A stretch of DNA of 64,000 bases from Sporosarcina luteola (lineage in GTDB: Bacteria; Bacillota; Bacilli; Bacillales_A; Planococcaceae), in NCBI RefSeq assembly GCF_023715585.1, contig NZ_JAMBOK010000001.1, forward strand, positions 62,001 through 126,000, written 5' to 3'. The translations under genes were made by a program, and so were the position numbers. Below the pieces are notes generated by a model. It did not search any database, had not been told where the DNA came from, and saw nothing but the letters and a program-made list of their open reading frames with translations. This document shows positions 33,939 to 42,238 of the stretch, one piece after another; position 1 is the stretch's first letter, and each line of letters opens with the position of its first letter.

Positions 33939-34733
33939 ATGTCACTTAGTGAAGAACTGCAAAAACTGAAGGAATACAAATGTGATTCCCGTTGTGTGTT
34001 AAGTGTGTACTTGAATACGAACCCTGCAGATCCGGAACAGCAAAATGGAGCATGGAAGATCCATCTGAAAAACGGTTTGAAGCGAATTCTCGAGTATTTA
34101 GAAGCTTCCCAAGATGAAAAAGAAATTAAAGCGTTTAAAAAACTGAGAGAGAAAGTGACGAAGGAAATCGAAGACAATCAAAACGACTTGAATAAAGGGG
34201 TCGTTATTTTTGCGTCATTGGATCCGGAATTGTGGTCCGTCCATTATGTGCAAGTTCAAGTGAAGACAAGCTTCCACTGGGAAGACCATCCTGTCGTTGA
34301 AGAAATGGAGTATATGTTAAAGGCCTATCCTGAAGCAGGTGTCATCTTGACGAGCTTTGGAGATGTGCGAATTTTGGATACTGCGATGGGCTTTGTCAAT
34401 GACGAGAAAACTTATGAATTCGATTCGGGTCTCGAAGTTTGGAAAGAACAACAAAGCGTGCGCTCGTCCTTGCAACGCGGGTCTGGAGGAGGCCAAAGCG
34501 ATGGCTTGGATGATCGTTTAAGAGAAAACCTTGAACGCTTTTACAAAGAACTTGGCGTAACTGTTGAAAAGATGAGGAAAGAGCGTAACTGGAAGGAATT
34601 ATACGTAGTCGGCGAAGCGGAACTGGCAAATTCATTTGCGAAAACGCTTCGAACCAAGCCAAACAACTGTATTTATAAAAACTTGAACAACGTCGAATCG
34701 AAAAAAGTGCTCCATCAAGTATTTGAAAAATAA
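33939..34733 (+). CDS. VLRF1/aeRF1-like release-factor family protein
   Basis: A 264-aa protein of the bacterial eRF1-like group: RCVLSVYLNTNPADPEQQNGAWKIHLKNGLKRI at the start, GVVIFASLDPELW in the middle and a C-terminal ELYVVGEAELANSFAKTL. The family is related to archaeal/eukaryotic peptide release factors and is proposed to act on stalled ribosomes. No classical GGQ; a Gly-rich loop RGSGGGQSDG is present at about 182-191 and includes GGQ within GGGQ. The ATG follows GAGGAGG. A sigma-B-like promoter suggests stress induction. Confidence 0.72.
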   Translation: MSLSEELQKLKEYKCDSRCVLSVYLNTNPADPEQQNGAWKIHLKNGLKRILEYLEASQDEKEIKAFKKLREKVTKEIEDNQNDLNKGVVIFASLDPELWSVHYVQVQVKTSFHWEDHPVVEEMEYMLKAYPEAGVILTSFGDVRILDTAMGFVNDEKTYEFDSGLEVWKEQQSVRSSLQRGSGGGQSDGLDDRLRENLERFYKELGVTVEKMRKERNWKELYVVGEAELANSFAKTLRTKPNNCIYKNLNNVESKKVLHQVFEK

Positions 34734-34743
34734 TGTCATTCTC

Positions 34744-34773
34744 AAACCGTTCCTTTCATAGGAACGGTTTTTT
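34744..34773 (+). terminator. Terminator of the VLRF1 gene
   Basis: AAACCGTTCC and GGAACGGTTT form a perfect 10-bp stem followed by T-run. Confidence 0.9.
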
Positions 34774-34832
34774 CGTACAGATACATATGATTGAACATAT
34801 CATAGAGAAAACGATTGATGGGAGGGTGAACT

Positions 34833-35543
34833 ATGGGTTTATTTTTTAATAAAAAGAGCCATTCAGATCTCTATAAGGGCGATAATATTGCCGAACGGAA
34901 CCAGTCCATTTATCGAACCGACTCCTTATCGGAGGCGATGATTGAACAGAAGAGATCATTTGACATGATGAATGAAAAATATAACGAAATGGAAAAGCAA
35001 CTACGGAAACAACGAAGGATCCAATCTGATCGATGGAGAACAACAGGAATCCGGTTCGAGGAAATTCTTGATCATCAATCGCAGCAACGCCAGTTTGAAC
35101 AGGAAGCGATTGGGACATTGGAACGTTTGGATCGAAAACATAAAGAGCTTCAAAAACTACTCGAAAGCAAGAGGAAGATGAATGAAGATCTTGTTGAACA
35201 AATTAATATGCTGAACCATTCGAACGCGGAAATTGCAGAACGGTTAGAGAAATTCGATATCGATCAAGAGAAGCTTCTAACAAAAATGGATGCGCAACTT
35301 GAAAAACAAGATCAATTCTCCCTCACGTTGGAAGAGCAAAAGGCGGCACAGACGCAAATTGCAAAACGGATTGAACACCATGAAGGGTTAATTGAAAAAT
35401 TGATTAGGCAAATGGATTTTTTAAGGTCGGTCATTTTTGAAAGGTCACACTTCATTGCTGAAAAAATCGACAAGAGCTACCAGCTCACGACAACCTATAT
35501 AAGTAATTTGAAAGGAAAATCCAATCATACTGAATCGAACTGA
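34833..35543 (+). CDS. Long coiled-coil protein of unknown function
   Basis: A 236-aa soluble protein, almost entirely helical. From about residue 30 to 205 it is rich in Glu, Lys and Gln with heptad patterns (EKYNEMEKQLRKQRRIQSDRW, RKHKELQKLLESKRKMNEDLVEQINML). There is no signal peptide or membrane helix. No family recognised. The ATG follows GGGAGGG. It has its own upstream terminator, so probably its own promoter. Confidence 0.75.
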   Translation: MGLFFNKKSHSDLYKGDNIAERNQSIYRTDSLSEAMIEQKRSFDMMNEKYNEMEKQLRKQRRIQSDRWRTTGIRFEEILDHQSQQRQFEQEAIGTLERLDRKHKELQKLLESKRKMNEDLVEQINMLNHSNAEIAERLEKFDIDQEKLLTKMDAQLEKQDQFSLTLEEQKAAQTQIAKRIEHHEGLIEKLIRQMDFLRSVIFERSHFIAEKIDKSYQLTTTYISNLKGKSNHTESN

Positions 35544-35643
35544 ATTCCTCTTTTCCCCTCTTTAGGTGTGGCTATAGTGTCGGCCTATGAAAGGCATCAT
35601 TCTACCACACGGTCAATATAATAAGGGGAAAGGGGGACGGAAA

Positions 35644-36048
35644 ATGAATGAAAAAGACAAGGAAGCACCGGTCACTATTGAGCAATCAGCAGAAGAGGTC
35701 ATGCCGCATGCTAAAGCGGAAGGAGAAAAGACCTCAATCGGATTAACAGAGAATGTTGGAGGATTGCTCTGTTATATCTTTATCATCGGTCTGATTTTTC
35801 TGTTCATAGAAAAAGAAAACCGATTTATCCGATTCCACGCTCTGCAATCTATATTTACGGCGATTGCTATCTTCCTGATCAACATCATATTGGGGTTCAT
35901 TCCTGTATTCGGAGTAATTGCAAGCCTACTGTTAAGCCCGCTCGCATTCGCCCTGATGATCTTTATGATGTACCAAGCGTATCAAGGCAACTATTTTAAG
36001 CTGCCATTCATTGGTGATTTAGTGGAAAGTCAATTGGAAAAACCATGA
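35644..36048 (+). CDS. DUF4870 membrane protein
   Basis: A 134-aa protein with a polar N-terminus and three hydrophobic segments: NVGGLLCYIFIIGLIFLFIEKENRFIRFHALQS, then two more helices. The ENRFIRFHALQS block is the DUF4870 hallmark. Function unknown. The ATG at 35644 follows AAAGGGGGACGG. Confidence 0.85.
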   Translation: MNEKDKEAPVTIEQSAEEVMPHAKAEGEKTSIGLTENVGGLLCYIFIIGLIFLFIEKENRFIRFHALQSIFTAIAIFLINIILGFIPVFGVIASLLLSPLAFALMIFMMYQAYQGNYFKLPFIGDLVESQLEKP

Positions 36049-36052
36049 TTAA

Positions 36053-36088
36053 AAGCCGCTTGTGGATGGTAAACATCTAAAGCGGCTT
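36053..36088. terminator. Bidirectional terminator between DUF4870 and DUF4190 genes
   Basis: AAGCCGCTT (36053-36061) pairs with AAGCGGCTT (36080-36088) between convergent genes. Confidence 0.7.
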
Positions 36089-36097
36089 GGCTTCTTC

Positions 36098-36358
36098 CTA
36101 ATAGTTCATGCCTCCTAAAAGAATGATGAATAGCCAAAAGAATATCTTCATTGCCAATGTGATACTGCCTAAAATGATTCCTGCAACGGCCATCCCTTTG
36201 CCACTCGCCACCTTATTTCCTGAGACCCCAAAGATTACAGCAAGGATACCCAAAAGATAAGGAATGACAGGAATTAAATTTAGCACAACTCCCAAAATCC
36301 CTAACACAAGTGAACTAATCGCCATTCCATTCGTTTGCTGGTTTTCATTATCCACCAT
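36098..36358 (-). CDS. DUF4190 small membrane protein
   Basis: An 86-aa protein with two transmembrane helices: NGMAISSLVLGILGVVLNLIPVIPYLLGILAVIFG, then a second after SGKGMAVAGIILGSI. The pattern matches the DUF4190 family. The ATG at 36358 follows AGTGGGGGTG. Role unknown. Confidence 0.82.
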   Translation of the reverse strand: MVDNENQQTNGMAISSLVLGILGVVLNLIPVIPYLLGILAVIFGVSGNKVASGKGMAVAGIILGSITLAMKIFFWLFIILLGGMNY

Positions 36359-36525
36359 TTTCACCCCCACTCTCACAGCGTATGCATGAGGTGGGGATGA
36401 ATTGAAGGAACTTGTTATGAGTTTCAATATTCTAAGAAAATTGCAATAAGTAATTCTATCATCAATTTAGAAATGATATACTATACATTGGATAGAAAAG
36501 CACATATTACCTGAGGAGTGACGTA

Positions 36526-38316
36526 ATGATAGCATTTGGAAAACCTACTGTGGAGCAATTTTTCCGGACATACTCAATCACTAATTTTTCAGTGAACAAA
36601 GATGAAACGAAGCTCATTTTCAATTCAAATTTAAATGGCAAGATGAATCTATGGGCAATGGACTTACCGGGCTCGTACCCTTACTTATTCGCCCATCAGG
36701 ATGAATCGTGCAATTTCATTAAATTCGATCCGGACAACCGCTATGTTTTGGCGGGGTATGATAATGATGGGGATGAAAACTATCAAATCTATTCGGTACC
36801 ATTTGAAGGGGGCTTGCCGCAGCCGTTAATTACTGGAGAATCGAATGAGAAGTTCTATTTCAGTCATTTAAGCGATGACGGTAAACGGCTTTATTATGTG
36901 ACGTCCATGGATAATCCGATGTACTTGAATACACATATGCGGAACTTGGAAACTGGGATAGACACGTTATTGCATCTTGGAGAGACTTCGACCACGGAGC
37001 TTGCCGCGGTTTCGGATGATGAAACGGCCTTCGTTTACTCACAAGCTTTCGCAAATACGTATGTCGTCAGCTTCGTGAAAATCGGAGAAGAAATCTTTCA
37101 TTTGACGCCTGACCCGAATAAAGTGCATGTCGCCTATGATCCGGTATTCACGAATGATAACATGATTCATTTCGTCACAGACTTTGAGAGTGATCATGCT
37201 TATATTGCAAAATACGATTTGGCAACAAAGTCATTCTCCAAAGTGTTGGAAGTGGAAGGGGAGAGTGTGCAGACAATCAAATGGAATAAGGAAACAGGAG
37301 ACATCCACTTCCTTACGATAAAAGGCGTAGCGGATAAATATTATCGCACGAATGTAAATGGGGAAAGGCTGGAAGAGTGCTCCTTGCCGGTTGATGTCGT
37401 GGATCAATTCCGGATTGCCAAGTCCGGCAACGTGTACATCTTAGGTCGAAGCGCCACGGTTCCTCATAATATCTATAAATCGGTAGATGGGAATGAGTGG
37501 ACAAGACTTACTGAAAATAGAGTGCTAGGCGTCAGTGAAGAAGATATGGTGGAACCGGACGTCGTTTCTTATACTTCATTCGACGGTATGGAAATCGAAG
37601 CCCTTTTGTTTAAAGCAAAAGAGGAAACTGCGAATGGCTATACAATCTTCTGGCCACATGGAGGGCCGCAGTCTTCCGAACGCAAAATGTTCCGTTCCAT
37701 GTTCCAATGCTTCTTGAATAGGGGCTACAACATTTTTGCGCCGAACTTCCGGGGAAGCACAGGATATGGTTCGGAGTTCACGAAAATGGTGGAACAGGAC
37801 TGGGGAGAGGGACCACGCCTCGACTGTCTTGCGGGAATCGAGTGGCTCTTCGATAATGGCATCACAGATCGTGACCGTCTATTCCTTGTCGGGGGCAGCT
37901 ATGGTGGCTATATGGCATTGCTGCTGCACGGAAGACATGCCGAGTACTTCAAAGCAGTTGTGGATATCTTTGGCGTATCCGACCTATTCACATTCGTTAA
38001 TTCCGTTCCGCCTCACTGGAAGCCGATCATGGAGCGCTGGTTAGGAGATCCAGAGCGTGATAAGGAGCGGTTCATCAAAGATTCACCTGTCACGTATCTC
38101 GACGGAATGGTAAAGCCGATGTTGGTCATTCAAGGCGCGAAGGACCCACGAGTCGTGAAAGAGGAATCCGACCAGATCGTTGCGAAGTTGAAGGAGCTTA
38201 GCCGCGATGTCGAATATCTCGTGTTGGATGATGAAGGACATGGCTTCTCGAAGAAGGAAAATGAAATTAACGTGTACACCCGAATGCTGGAGTTTTTGGA
38301 GAAGCATCAAAAGTGA
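36526..38316 (+). CDS. S9 family prolyl oligopeptidase
   Basis: A 596-aa serine peptidase. The N-terminal two-thirds form a beta-propeller with WD40/Tol-like blades (TKLIFNSNLNGKMNLWAMD, FIKFDPDNRYVLAGYDNDGDENYQIYSV). The C-terminal alpha/beta hydrolase domain has the nucleophile in GGSYGGY, Asp in GAKDPRV and His in DEGHGF. No signal peptide, so it probably degrades short peptides in the cytosol. The ATG follows TGAGGAG. Confidence 0.93.
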   Translation: MIAFGKPTVEQFFRTYSITNFSVNKDETKLIFNSNLNGKMNLWAMDLPGSYPYLFAHQDESCNFIKFDPDNRYVLAGYDNDGDENYQIYSVPFEGGLPQPLITGESNEKFYFSHLSDDGKRLYYVTSMDNPMYLNTHMRNLETGIDTLLHLGETSTTELAAVSDDETAFVYSQAFANTYVVSFVKIGEEIFHLTPDPNKVHVAYDPVFTNDNMIHFVTDFESDHAYIAKYDLATKSFSKVLEVEGESVQTIKWNKETGDIHFLTIKGVADKYYRTNVNGERLEECSLPVDVVDQFRIAKSGNVYILGRSATVPHNIYKSVDGNEWTRLTENRVLGVSEEDMVEPDVVSYTSFDGMEIEALLFKAKEETANGYTIFWPHGGPQSSERKMFRSMFQCFLNRGYNIFAPNFRGSTGYGSEFTKMVEQDWGEGPRLDCLAGIEWLFDNGITDRDRLFLVGGSYGGYMALLLHGRHAEYFKAVVDIFGVSDLFTFVNSVPPHWKPIMERWLGDPERDKERFIKDSPVTYLDGMVKPMLVIQGAKDPRVVKEESDQIVAKLKELSRDVEYLVLDDEGHGFSKKENEINVYTRMLEFLEKHQK

Positions 38317-38324
38317 TTTACAGA

Positions 38325-38363
38325 AAAGCTGTCCGCTGTCGATTGACTGACGGACAGCTTTTT
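38325..38363 (+). terminator. Terminator of the S9 peptidase gene
   Basis: AAAGCTGTCCG pairs with CGGACAGCTTT followed by T-run. Confidence 0.85.
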
Positions 38364-38374
38364 TGTGATTTCAT

Positions 38375-38932
38375 TTAATCCCAATCCTGCCTCTGCAAAT
38401 CCTCAGCAACAAGCTGTAAATCATCAGCGGAAATCGTCAGCACTTCATAATCGTTCGTTTCCGCGAATTTCAACGCCATTTTCTTCATGAATTTTGGTGA
38501 GCCATCATTCTCCTCGTCGTATACGATTAAGATCCCATCCGAATTCCGAAGTAAGAACTTATCTCGCTCGATGAATTGCCAAGGAGCTTCATAAGGGCGT
38601 TTCGTTAAACTGACGGAGTAATCCGAATGAGCAAGGATGAATTGATACGCTTCCTTTTTCGCCTCGTTCCAATTCTTCTCCTGTTCTTCAAAGGGAGTGA
38701 TAATGGCAAATTTCAAATCCGGATACGTGTCTTGTAAGTCGATCACCGTTTCAGCAGCCCACGTCTCAACTCCCGGCTGTCCGCTGACGATTACCCATTC
38801 TAGGCCACTATCAAGAAGGGGAGTCAATCGATTTTCCAACGCCTTTTTTATAATGCCGATGCCCGGATGTTTATCATTGAAGATGCCTAATTCATGCGCT
38901 TTATAACCTGTAATGACAAGTCTTTTGATCAT
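38375..38932 (-). CDS. YpsA-type SLOG domain protein (DUF1273)
   Basis: A 185-aa SLOG/Rossmann protein: LVITGYKAHELGIFN at the start, WVIVSGQPGVETWAAE (the nucleotide-binding GxxxGxE-like loop), ITPFEEQEKNW, and DGILIVYDEENDG near the end. Bacillus YpsA influences cell division and oxidative-stress response; SLOG domains bind nucleotide-derived ligands. The ATG at 38932 overlaps the stop of a 23-codon upstream frame (ATGA). It is not beside gpsB/ypsB here. Confidence 0.85.
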   Translation of the reverse strand: MIKRLVITGYKAHELGIFNDKHPGIGIIKKALENRLTPLLDSGLEWVIVSGQPGVETWAAETVIDLQDTYPDLKFAIITPFEEQEKNWNEAKKEAYQFILAHSDYSVSLTKRPYEAPWQFIERDKFLLRNSDGILIVYDEENDGSPKFMKKMALKFAETNDYEVLTISADDLQLVAEDLQRQDWD

Positions 38933-39000
38933 GTATTCATACCTTCTATATCCATCCATTCCTTTTGCAAATCAGAATCAGTTGTAAGTTGCTTTGCCAT
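38929..39000 (-). CDS. 23-residue upstream ORF translationally coupled to the SLOG gene
   Basis: On the minus strand, ATG at 39000 preceded by AAAGGATG opens a 24-codon frame. The peptide begins MAKQLTTDSDLQ and contains KEWMDIEGMNT. Its TGA overlaps the SLOG ATG as ATGA. The peptide is polar and shows no attenuator-type codon runs. It may be a leader peptide or a mini-protein. Too short to prove coding from one sequence. Confidence 0.45.
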   Translation of the reverse strand: MAKQLTTDSDLQKEWMDIEGMNT

Positions 39001-39096
39001 ATAGACACATCCTTTATTCGCATCGTCATTTTTATCTATTATACGTGAAGCATCATCGTTTGTTGGAAAATTGATTTGATCGGTTTATTGCCGAAT

Positions 39097-39122
39097 GTTT
39101 AGTTTCAACTCAATTTAGGAAC
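39097..39122 (+). promoter_or_regulatory. Possible sigma-B promoter of the general stress protein gene
   Basis: GTTTAG (39097-39102), 14-bp spacer, AGGAAC (39117-39122). The -35 is good and the -10 poor. Support comes mainly from the sigma-B control of related ydaG-type genes. Confidence 0.3.
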
Positions 39123-39156
39123 AGTTAAGAGAGATAATAAATGAGGAGTGATTGTG

Positions 39157-39570
39157 ATGGATGCGAAAAAAACAGCTCGTAAAATCCTGGATGAAAGCTA
39201 TGTTGGAACGATGGCGACTGTCCAAGAAGGAAAGCCTTTCAACAGGTATATGACATTTTTTACCGAAGATTTCACACTTTACACCGCCACTTCGAAAAAG
39301 ACCGATAAAGTGGATGAACTTGAGCAGAATCCGAATACGCATATTTTGATTGGCTATGAAGGGGAAGGTTTTGGGGATGCGTACCTTGAAATTATGGGAA
39401 CCGTAACGATTTCCGATGAGGAAAGCATGAAAAAGAAAGTATGGAATGAGCATATGAAGCCATATTTTACTGGACCTGAAGATCCGGACCTCGTCATCTT
39501 GAAAGTAACCCCTGATTCCATGCGTCTGATGAATAAAGAAGGAGAAGAACCCCAAGATATTCAATTTTAA
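39157..39570 (+). CDS. General stress protein 26-type pyridoxamine 5'-phosphate oxidase fold protein
   Basis: A 137-aa FMN-binding split-barrel protein (GSP26/YdaG type): ARKILDESYVGTMATVQEGKPFNRYMTFFTEDFTLYTATSKKTDKVDELEQNPNTHILIGYEGEG, then a strand typical of the family. Probably a flavin-dependent or cofactor-binding stress protein. The ATG at 39157 is set by GAGGAG 8-9 nt upstream; the GTG at 39148 is too near it. Confidence 0.85.
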   Translation: MDAKKTARKILDESYVGTMATVQEGKPFNRYMTFFTEDFTLYTATSKKTDKVDELEQNPNTHILIGYEGEGFGDAYLEIMGTVTISDEESMKKKVWNEHMKPYFTGPEDPDLVILKVTPDSMRLMNKEGEEPQDIQF

Positions 39571-39577
39571 TAATAGG

Positions 39578-39612
39578 AAACCCTTGCCATCTTCCGGCAA
39601 GGGTTTATCTTT
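39578..39612 (+). terminator. Terminator after the general stress protein gene
   Basis: AAACCCTTGCC pairs with GGCAAGGGTTT (perfect 11 bp), followed by ATCTTT. Confidence 0.75.
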
Positions 39613-39780
39613 AACCATTAATTGTACCGCTTCCTGGTTACATACATATTTCCCTTGAAAGATACAGTAAATCAAATAAAAGATAAATATGCGCAATAAT
39701 TAAAAAGTATGGATTTTATCTATTCTACGCTATACTAATACAATATTCATCGGAGAAATTTTGAAAAAGTGAGTGATTGA

Positions 39781-41100
39781 ATGAAACAACGTGAGCAATG
39801 GACATCGAAAATAGGGTTTGTCTTGGCGGCTGCCGGAAGTGCAATCGGACTTGGCGCCATTTGGAAATTTCCTTATATGGCAGGAACGAACGGCGGAAGT
39901 GTTTTTGTTTTGCTATTCATTATTTGCACATTGGCAATTGGATTGCCGATCCTCCTGGCTGAATTCATCATCGGAAGGCGGGGGCAGCATGATGCTGTAA
40001 CTTCATTAAAGAAACTGGCACCAGGAAAGCCATGGTTTTTAATTGGATGGATGGGGTTACTCAGTTCTTTCATCCTTTTATCATTTTACAGCGTAGTAGG
40101 TGGTTGGATTCTATCCTATTTGGCAAGGGCATTATTGTTTAATCTTGACGTTGCCGATTATGGAGGACTTTTCAATGCGATCATAGCGAATCCAGGTGAA
40201 GTGCTCATTGCACAGGCAGTGTTTATGATTTTGACAATATGGATTGTCCAAAGCGGCATAAAGGGCGGAATAGAGCGCGCGAGTCGCTGGATGATGCCTT
40301 TGCTCTTCATTTTCTTCATCATCTTGGCAATTCGTTCATTGACATTAGAAGGGGCAATGGAAGGGGTCCGCTTCCTATTCGTGCCGGATTGGTCGTATTT
40401 GACCGGAAAAACATTGCTGTTAGCACTTGGACAAGCGTTCTTTTCGTTAAGCGTGGGAGTTACAGCGATGATGACGTACGCGTCGTATTTGCCGAAAGAG
40501 GAGCGCCTTGGCCAATCTGCTTTCAATGTATCGATTTTGAATATATTCATCTCGCTACTCGCGGGCATCGTCATTTTCCCCGCCGTATTTGCACTCGGAC
40601 AATCTCCTGCTGAAGGGCCGGGATTGATCTTTGTCGTATTGCCGGCAATCTTCAATGAAATTCCGTTCGGTGGCTTCTTTTTGATTCTGTTCTTTATTTT
40701 ATTATTATTCGCAACCTTGACATCATCCATCTCCATGCTGGAAATTGTTGTTTCAACCGGGATTAGAGAGAAGTTGGAACGTAGGCGGACGGCAGCTTGG
40801 GTATTTGGATTATTAATTTTCATCGTCGGAATTCCAAGCGCTTTATCTTTCGGTGTGTTATCCGATGTGAAGCTGCCTGGAGGAACTTTCTTCGATTTTG
40901 CAGATATCCTGACAAGTCGGATCGGGTTGCCGATAGGAGCTTTTCTCATTTCCATTTTTGCAGGCCATGTGTTGACAACTGCGGAAACTGACGATGAGCT
41001 GCGAATGAACCCTTTCATGAATCAAGCATGGAAGTTTATTGTACGCTTCATCGCACCGATTGCCATCATCATTATTTTTATCGCATCATTTATAGGATAA
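39781..41100 (+). CDS. Neurotransmitter:sodium symporter (NSS/SNF) family transporter
   Basis: A 439-aa membrane protein with 11 predicted helices. TM1 carries the NSS sodium/substrate motif AAAGSAIGLGAIWKFPYMAGTNGG, and TM6-8 show the family's LGQAFFSLSVGVTAMMTYASY. Prokaryotic members (LeuT, MhsT) import hydrophobic amino acids with sodium; the substrate here is unknown. The ATG is preceded by a weak site (GTGAGTGATTGA). Confidence 0.93.
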   Translation: MKQREQWTSKIGFVLAAAGSAIGLGAIWKFPYMAGTNGGSVFVLLFIICTLAIGLPILLAEFIIGRRGQHDAVTSLKKLAPGKPWFLIGWMGLLSSFILLSFYSVVGGWILSYLARALLFNLDVADYGGLFNAIIANPGEVLIAQAVFMILTIWIVQSGIKGGIERASRWMMPLLFIFFIILAIRSLTLEGAMEGVRFLFVPDWSYLTGKTLLLALGQAFFSLSVGVTAMMTYASYLPKEERLGQSAFNVSILNIFISLLAGIVIFPAVFALGQSPAEGPGLIFVVLPAIFNEIPFGGFFLILFFILLLFATLTSSISMLEIVVSTGIREKLERRRTAAWVFGLLIFIVGIPSALSFGVLSDVKLPGGTFFDFADILTSRIGLPIGAFLISIFAGHVLTTAETDDELRMNPFMNQAWKFIVRFIAPIAIIIIFIASFIG

Positions 41101-41108
41101 AACCCTTG

Positions 41109-41142
41109 AAAGCATTTCTTCGTATTGAAGAATGCTTTTTTC
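41109..41142 (+). terminator. Terminator of the NSS transporter gene
   Basis: An 11-12-bp stem (41109-41121 with 41127-41138) is followed by TTTTTCTTTT. Confidence 0.8.
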
Positions 41143-41312
41143 TTTTGGGCAGGATTAGTTTTTTAGTCTAAAAAGTATAAAAGCAAACAGAAGATGGGGG
41201 AAGTATCGATCTTACACTTATAAAGAAGAAGACCAAGGATGGACGTTCTAAGGAAGGGAAATCAAAACGAATGGAGAAGTAAATAGGAAATAGACCTTGG
41301 AGGAGAGATTGC

Positions 41313-41786
41313 ATGGAAGTAAAAACGATTGCTACTTTTGAATGTGAAATTGTTCAAACAGGGTATGAATTGATTGGCCAAAGCATAACTGCGAATTTTC
41401 CAGAGTCGTTCCCGGATGCTGCCATGAAGGTTCAAATGGAGTTTGAAAAGCGGTTAGATGAACTCGTAAATTGCAAGAATAAGCATGTGTTAATCAGTCC
41501 GTATATGAGCAATGACATCGTTGCAACCTATTTTGCATGTGTGGAAGTTGAGTCGCTTACAGAAATTCCTGAAGGCATGATCGGATTAATGCTTCCGATG
41601 ATGAAGTATGCAAAAATCAGCTGTTCCAATAAGACGATCGATCAAGGGTACTCAAAATTATTTGCATGGATGGGAGAGAATGGCTATAAGCAAAAATTGT
41701 ATGACCGATCATTTCCTATCGAGGTATTCTACCTTGAAGATAATGCTGAGGAAGAAGTCGTAGAGATTTTAATACCACTGCAATGA
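41313..41786 (+). CDS. GyrI-like/effector-binding domain protein
   Basis: A 157-aa protein resembling a stand-alone GyrI-like (AraC/SbmC effector-binding) domain: CEIVQTGYELIGQSITANFPESFPDAAMKV, ATYFACVEVESLTEIPEGMIGLMLPMMKYAKISCSN, then a C-terminal YDRSFPIEVFYLED. It lacks an HTH. Such domains bind cationic or hydrophobic small molecules. The ATG follows TTGGAGGAGAG. Confidence 0.72.
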   Translation: MEVKTIATFECEIVQTGYELIGQSITANFPESFPDAAMKVQMEFEKRLDELVNCKNKHVLISPYMSNDIVATYFACVEVESLTEIPEGMIGLMLPMMKYAKISCSNKTIDQGYSKLFAWMGENGYKQKLYDRSFPIEVFYLEDNAEEEVVEILIPLQ

Positions 41787-41791
41787 ATATA

Positions 41792-41822
41792 AAACCGGCT
41801 ATCTTTTAGATCGCCGGTTTTT
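41792..41822 (+). terminator. Terminator after the GyrI-like gene
   Basis: AAACCGGC/GCCGGTTT stem with inner ATC/GAT pairing and T-run. Confidence 0.8.
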
Positions 41823-41829
41823 ACATTTG

Positions 41830-41855
41830 CATATATAAGCATATAGTTATATGAT
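41830..41855 (+). promoter_or_regulatory. Candidate ArsR operator
   Basis: An imperfect inverted repeat ATATAA-N8-TTATAT lies 20-40 bp before the arsR start, where ars promoters and operators normally sit. AT-rich, so moderate support. Confidence 0.45.
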
Positions 41856-41873
41856 ACTGACGGGGTGATTTAA

Positions 41874-42221
41874 ATGAAAACAACAGAGTCGATTGATCTG
41901 CAAAAAGCATCACAGATCTTAAAGCTTCTCGGAGATAAGACGAGACTGACGATGATGAAATTGCTAGAATCACATGATTGCTGCGTGTGTGAATTTGTCG
42001 CGATTTTTAAGATGAGCCAGCCGGCGATAAGCCAACATCTACGTAAATTAAGGGATATCGAATTGGTGAAAGAAGAGCGTAGAGGGCAATGGATCTTTTA
42101 TTCAATCAATCAGGAACATGGAGATTATCCATTGATTTCAAGCATTCTTCATCATTTACCGGATCAAGGCGGTTCAATTTCAGACTTAGAAGAGCAAGGT
42201 TTGCGCGTATGTTGTGAATAG
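41874..42221 (+). CDS. arsR: Arsenical resistance operon repressor ArsR
   Basis: A 115-aa winged-helix metalloregulator. The helix-3 metal site reads HDCCVCEF, with C37 and C39 matching the ELCVC motif. The recognition helix is MSQPAISQHLRKLRDIELVKEE. Binding of arsenite releases it from the ars promoter. It is the first gene of arsRBC; arsB starts 17 bp after its stop. Confidence 0.93.
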   Translation: MKTTESIDLQKASQILKLLGDKTRLTMMKLLESHDCCVCEFVAIFKMSQPAISQHLRKLRDIELVKEERRGQWIFYSINQEHGDYPLISSILHHLPDQGGSISDLEEQGLRVCCE

Positions 42222-42238
42222 GTAGGAGGAATTAGATT

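Noticed and set aside
40158-41018. 286-codon frame antisense to the NSS transporter
   Set aside because: The composition is the mirror of a hydrophobic transporter gene, and the sense gene has clear NSS motifs. No ribosome binding site.
41239-41286. 15-codon ORF upstream of the GyrI-like gene
   Set aside because: No ribosome binding site or overlap with the next start; indistinguishable from chance.
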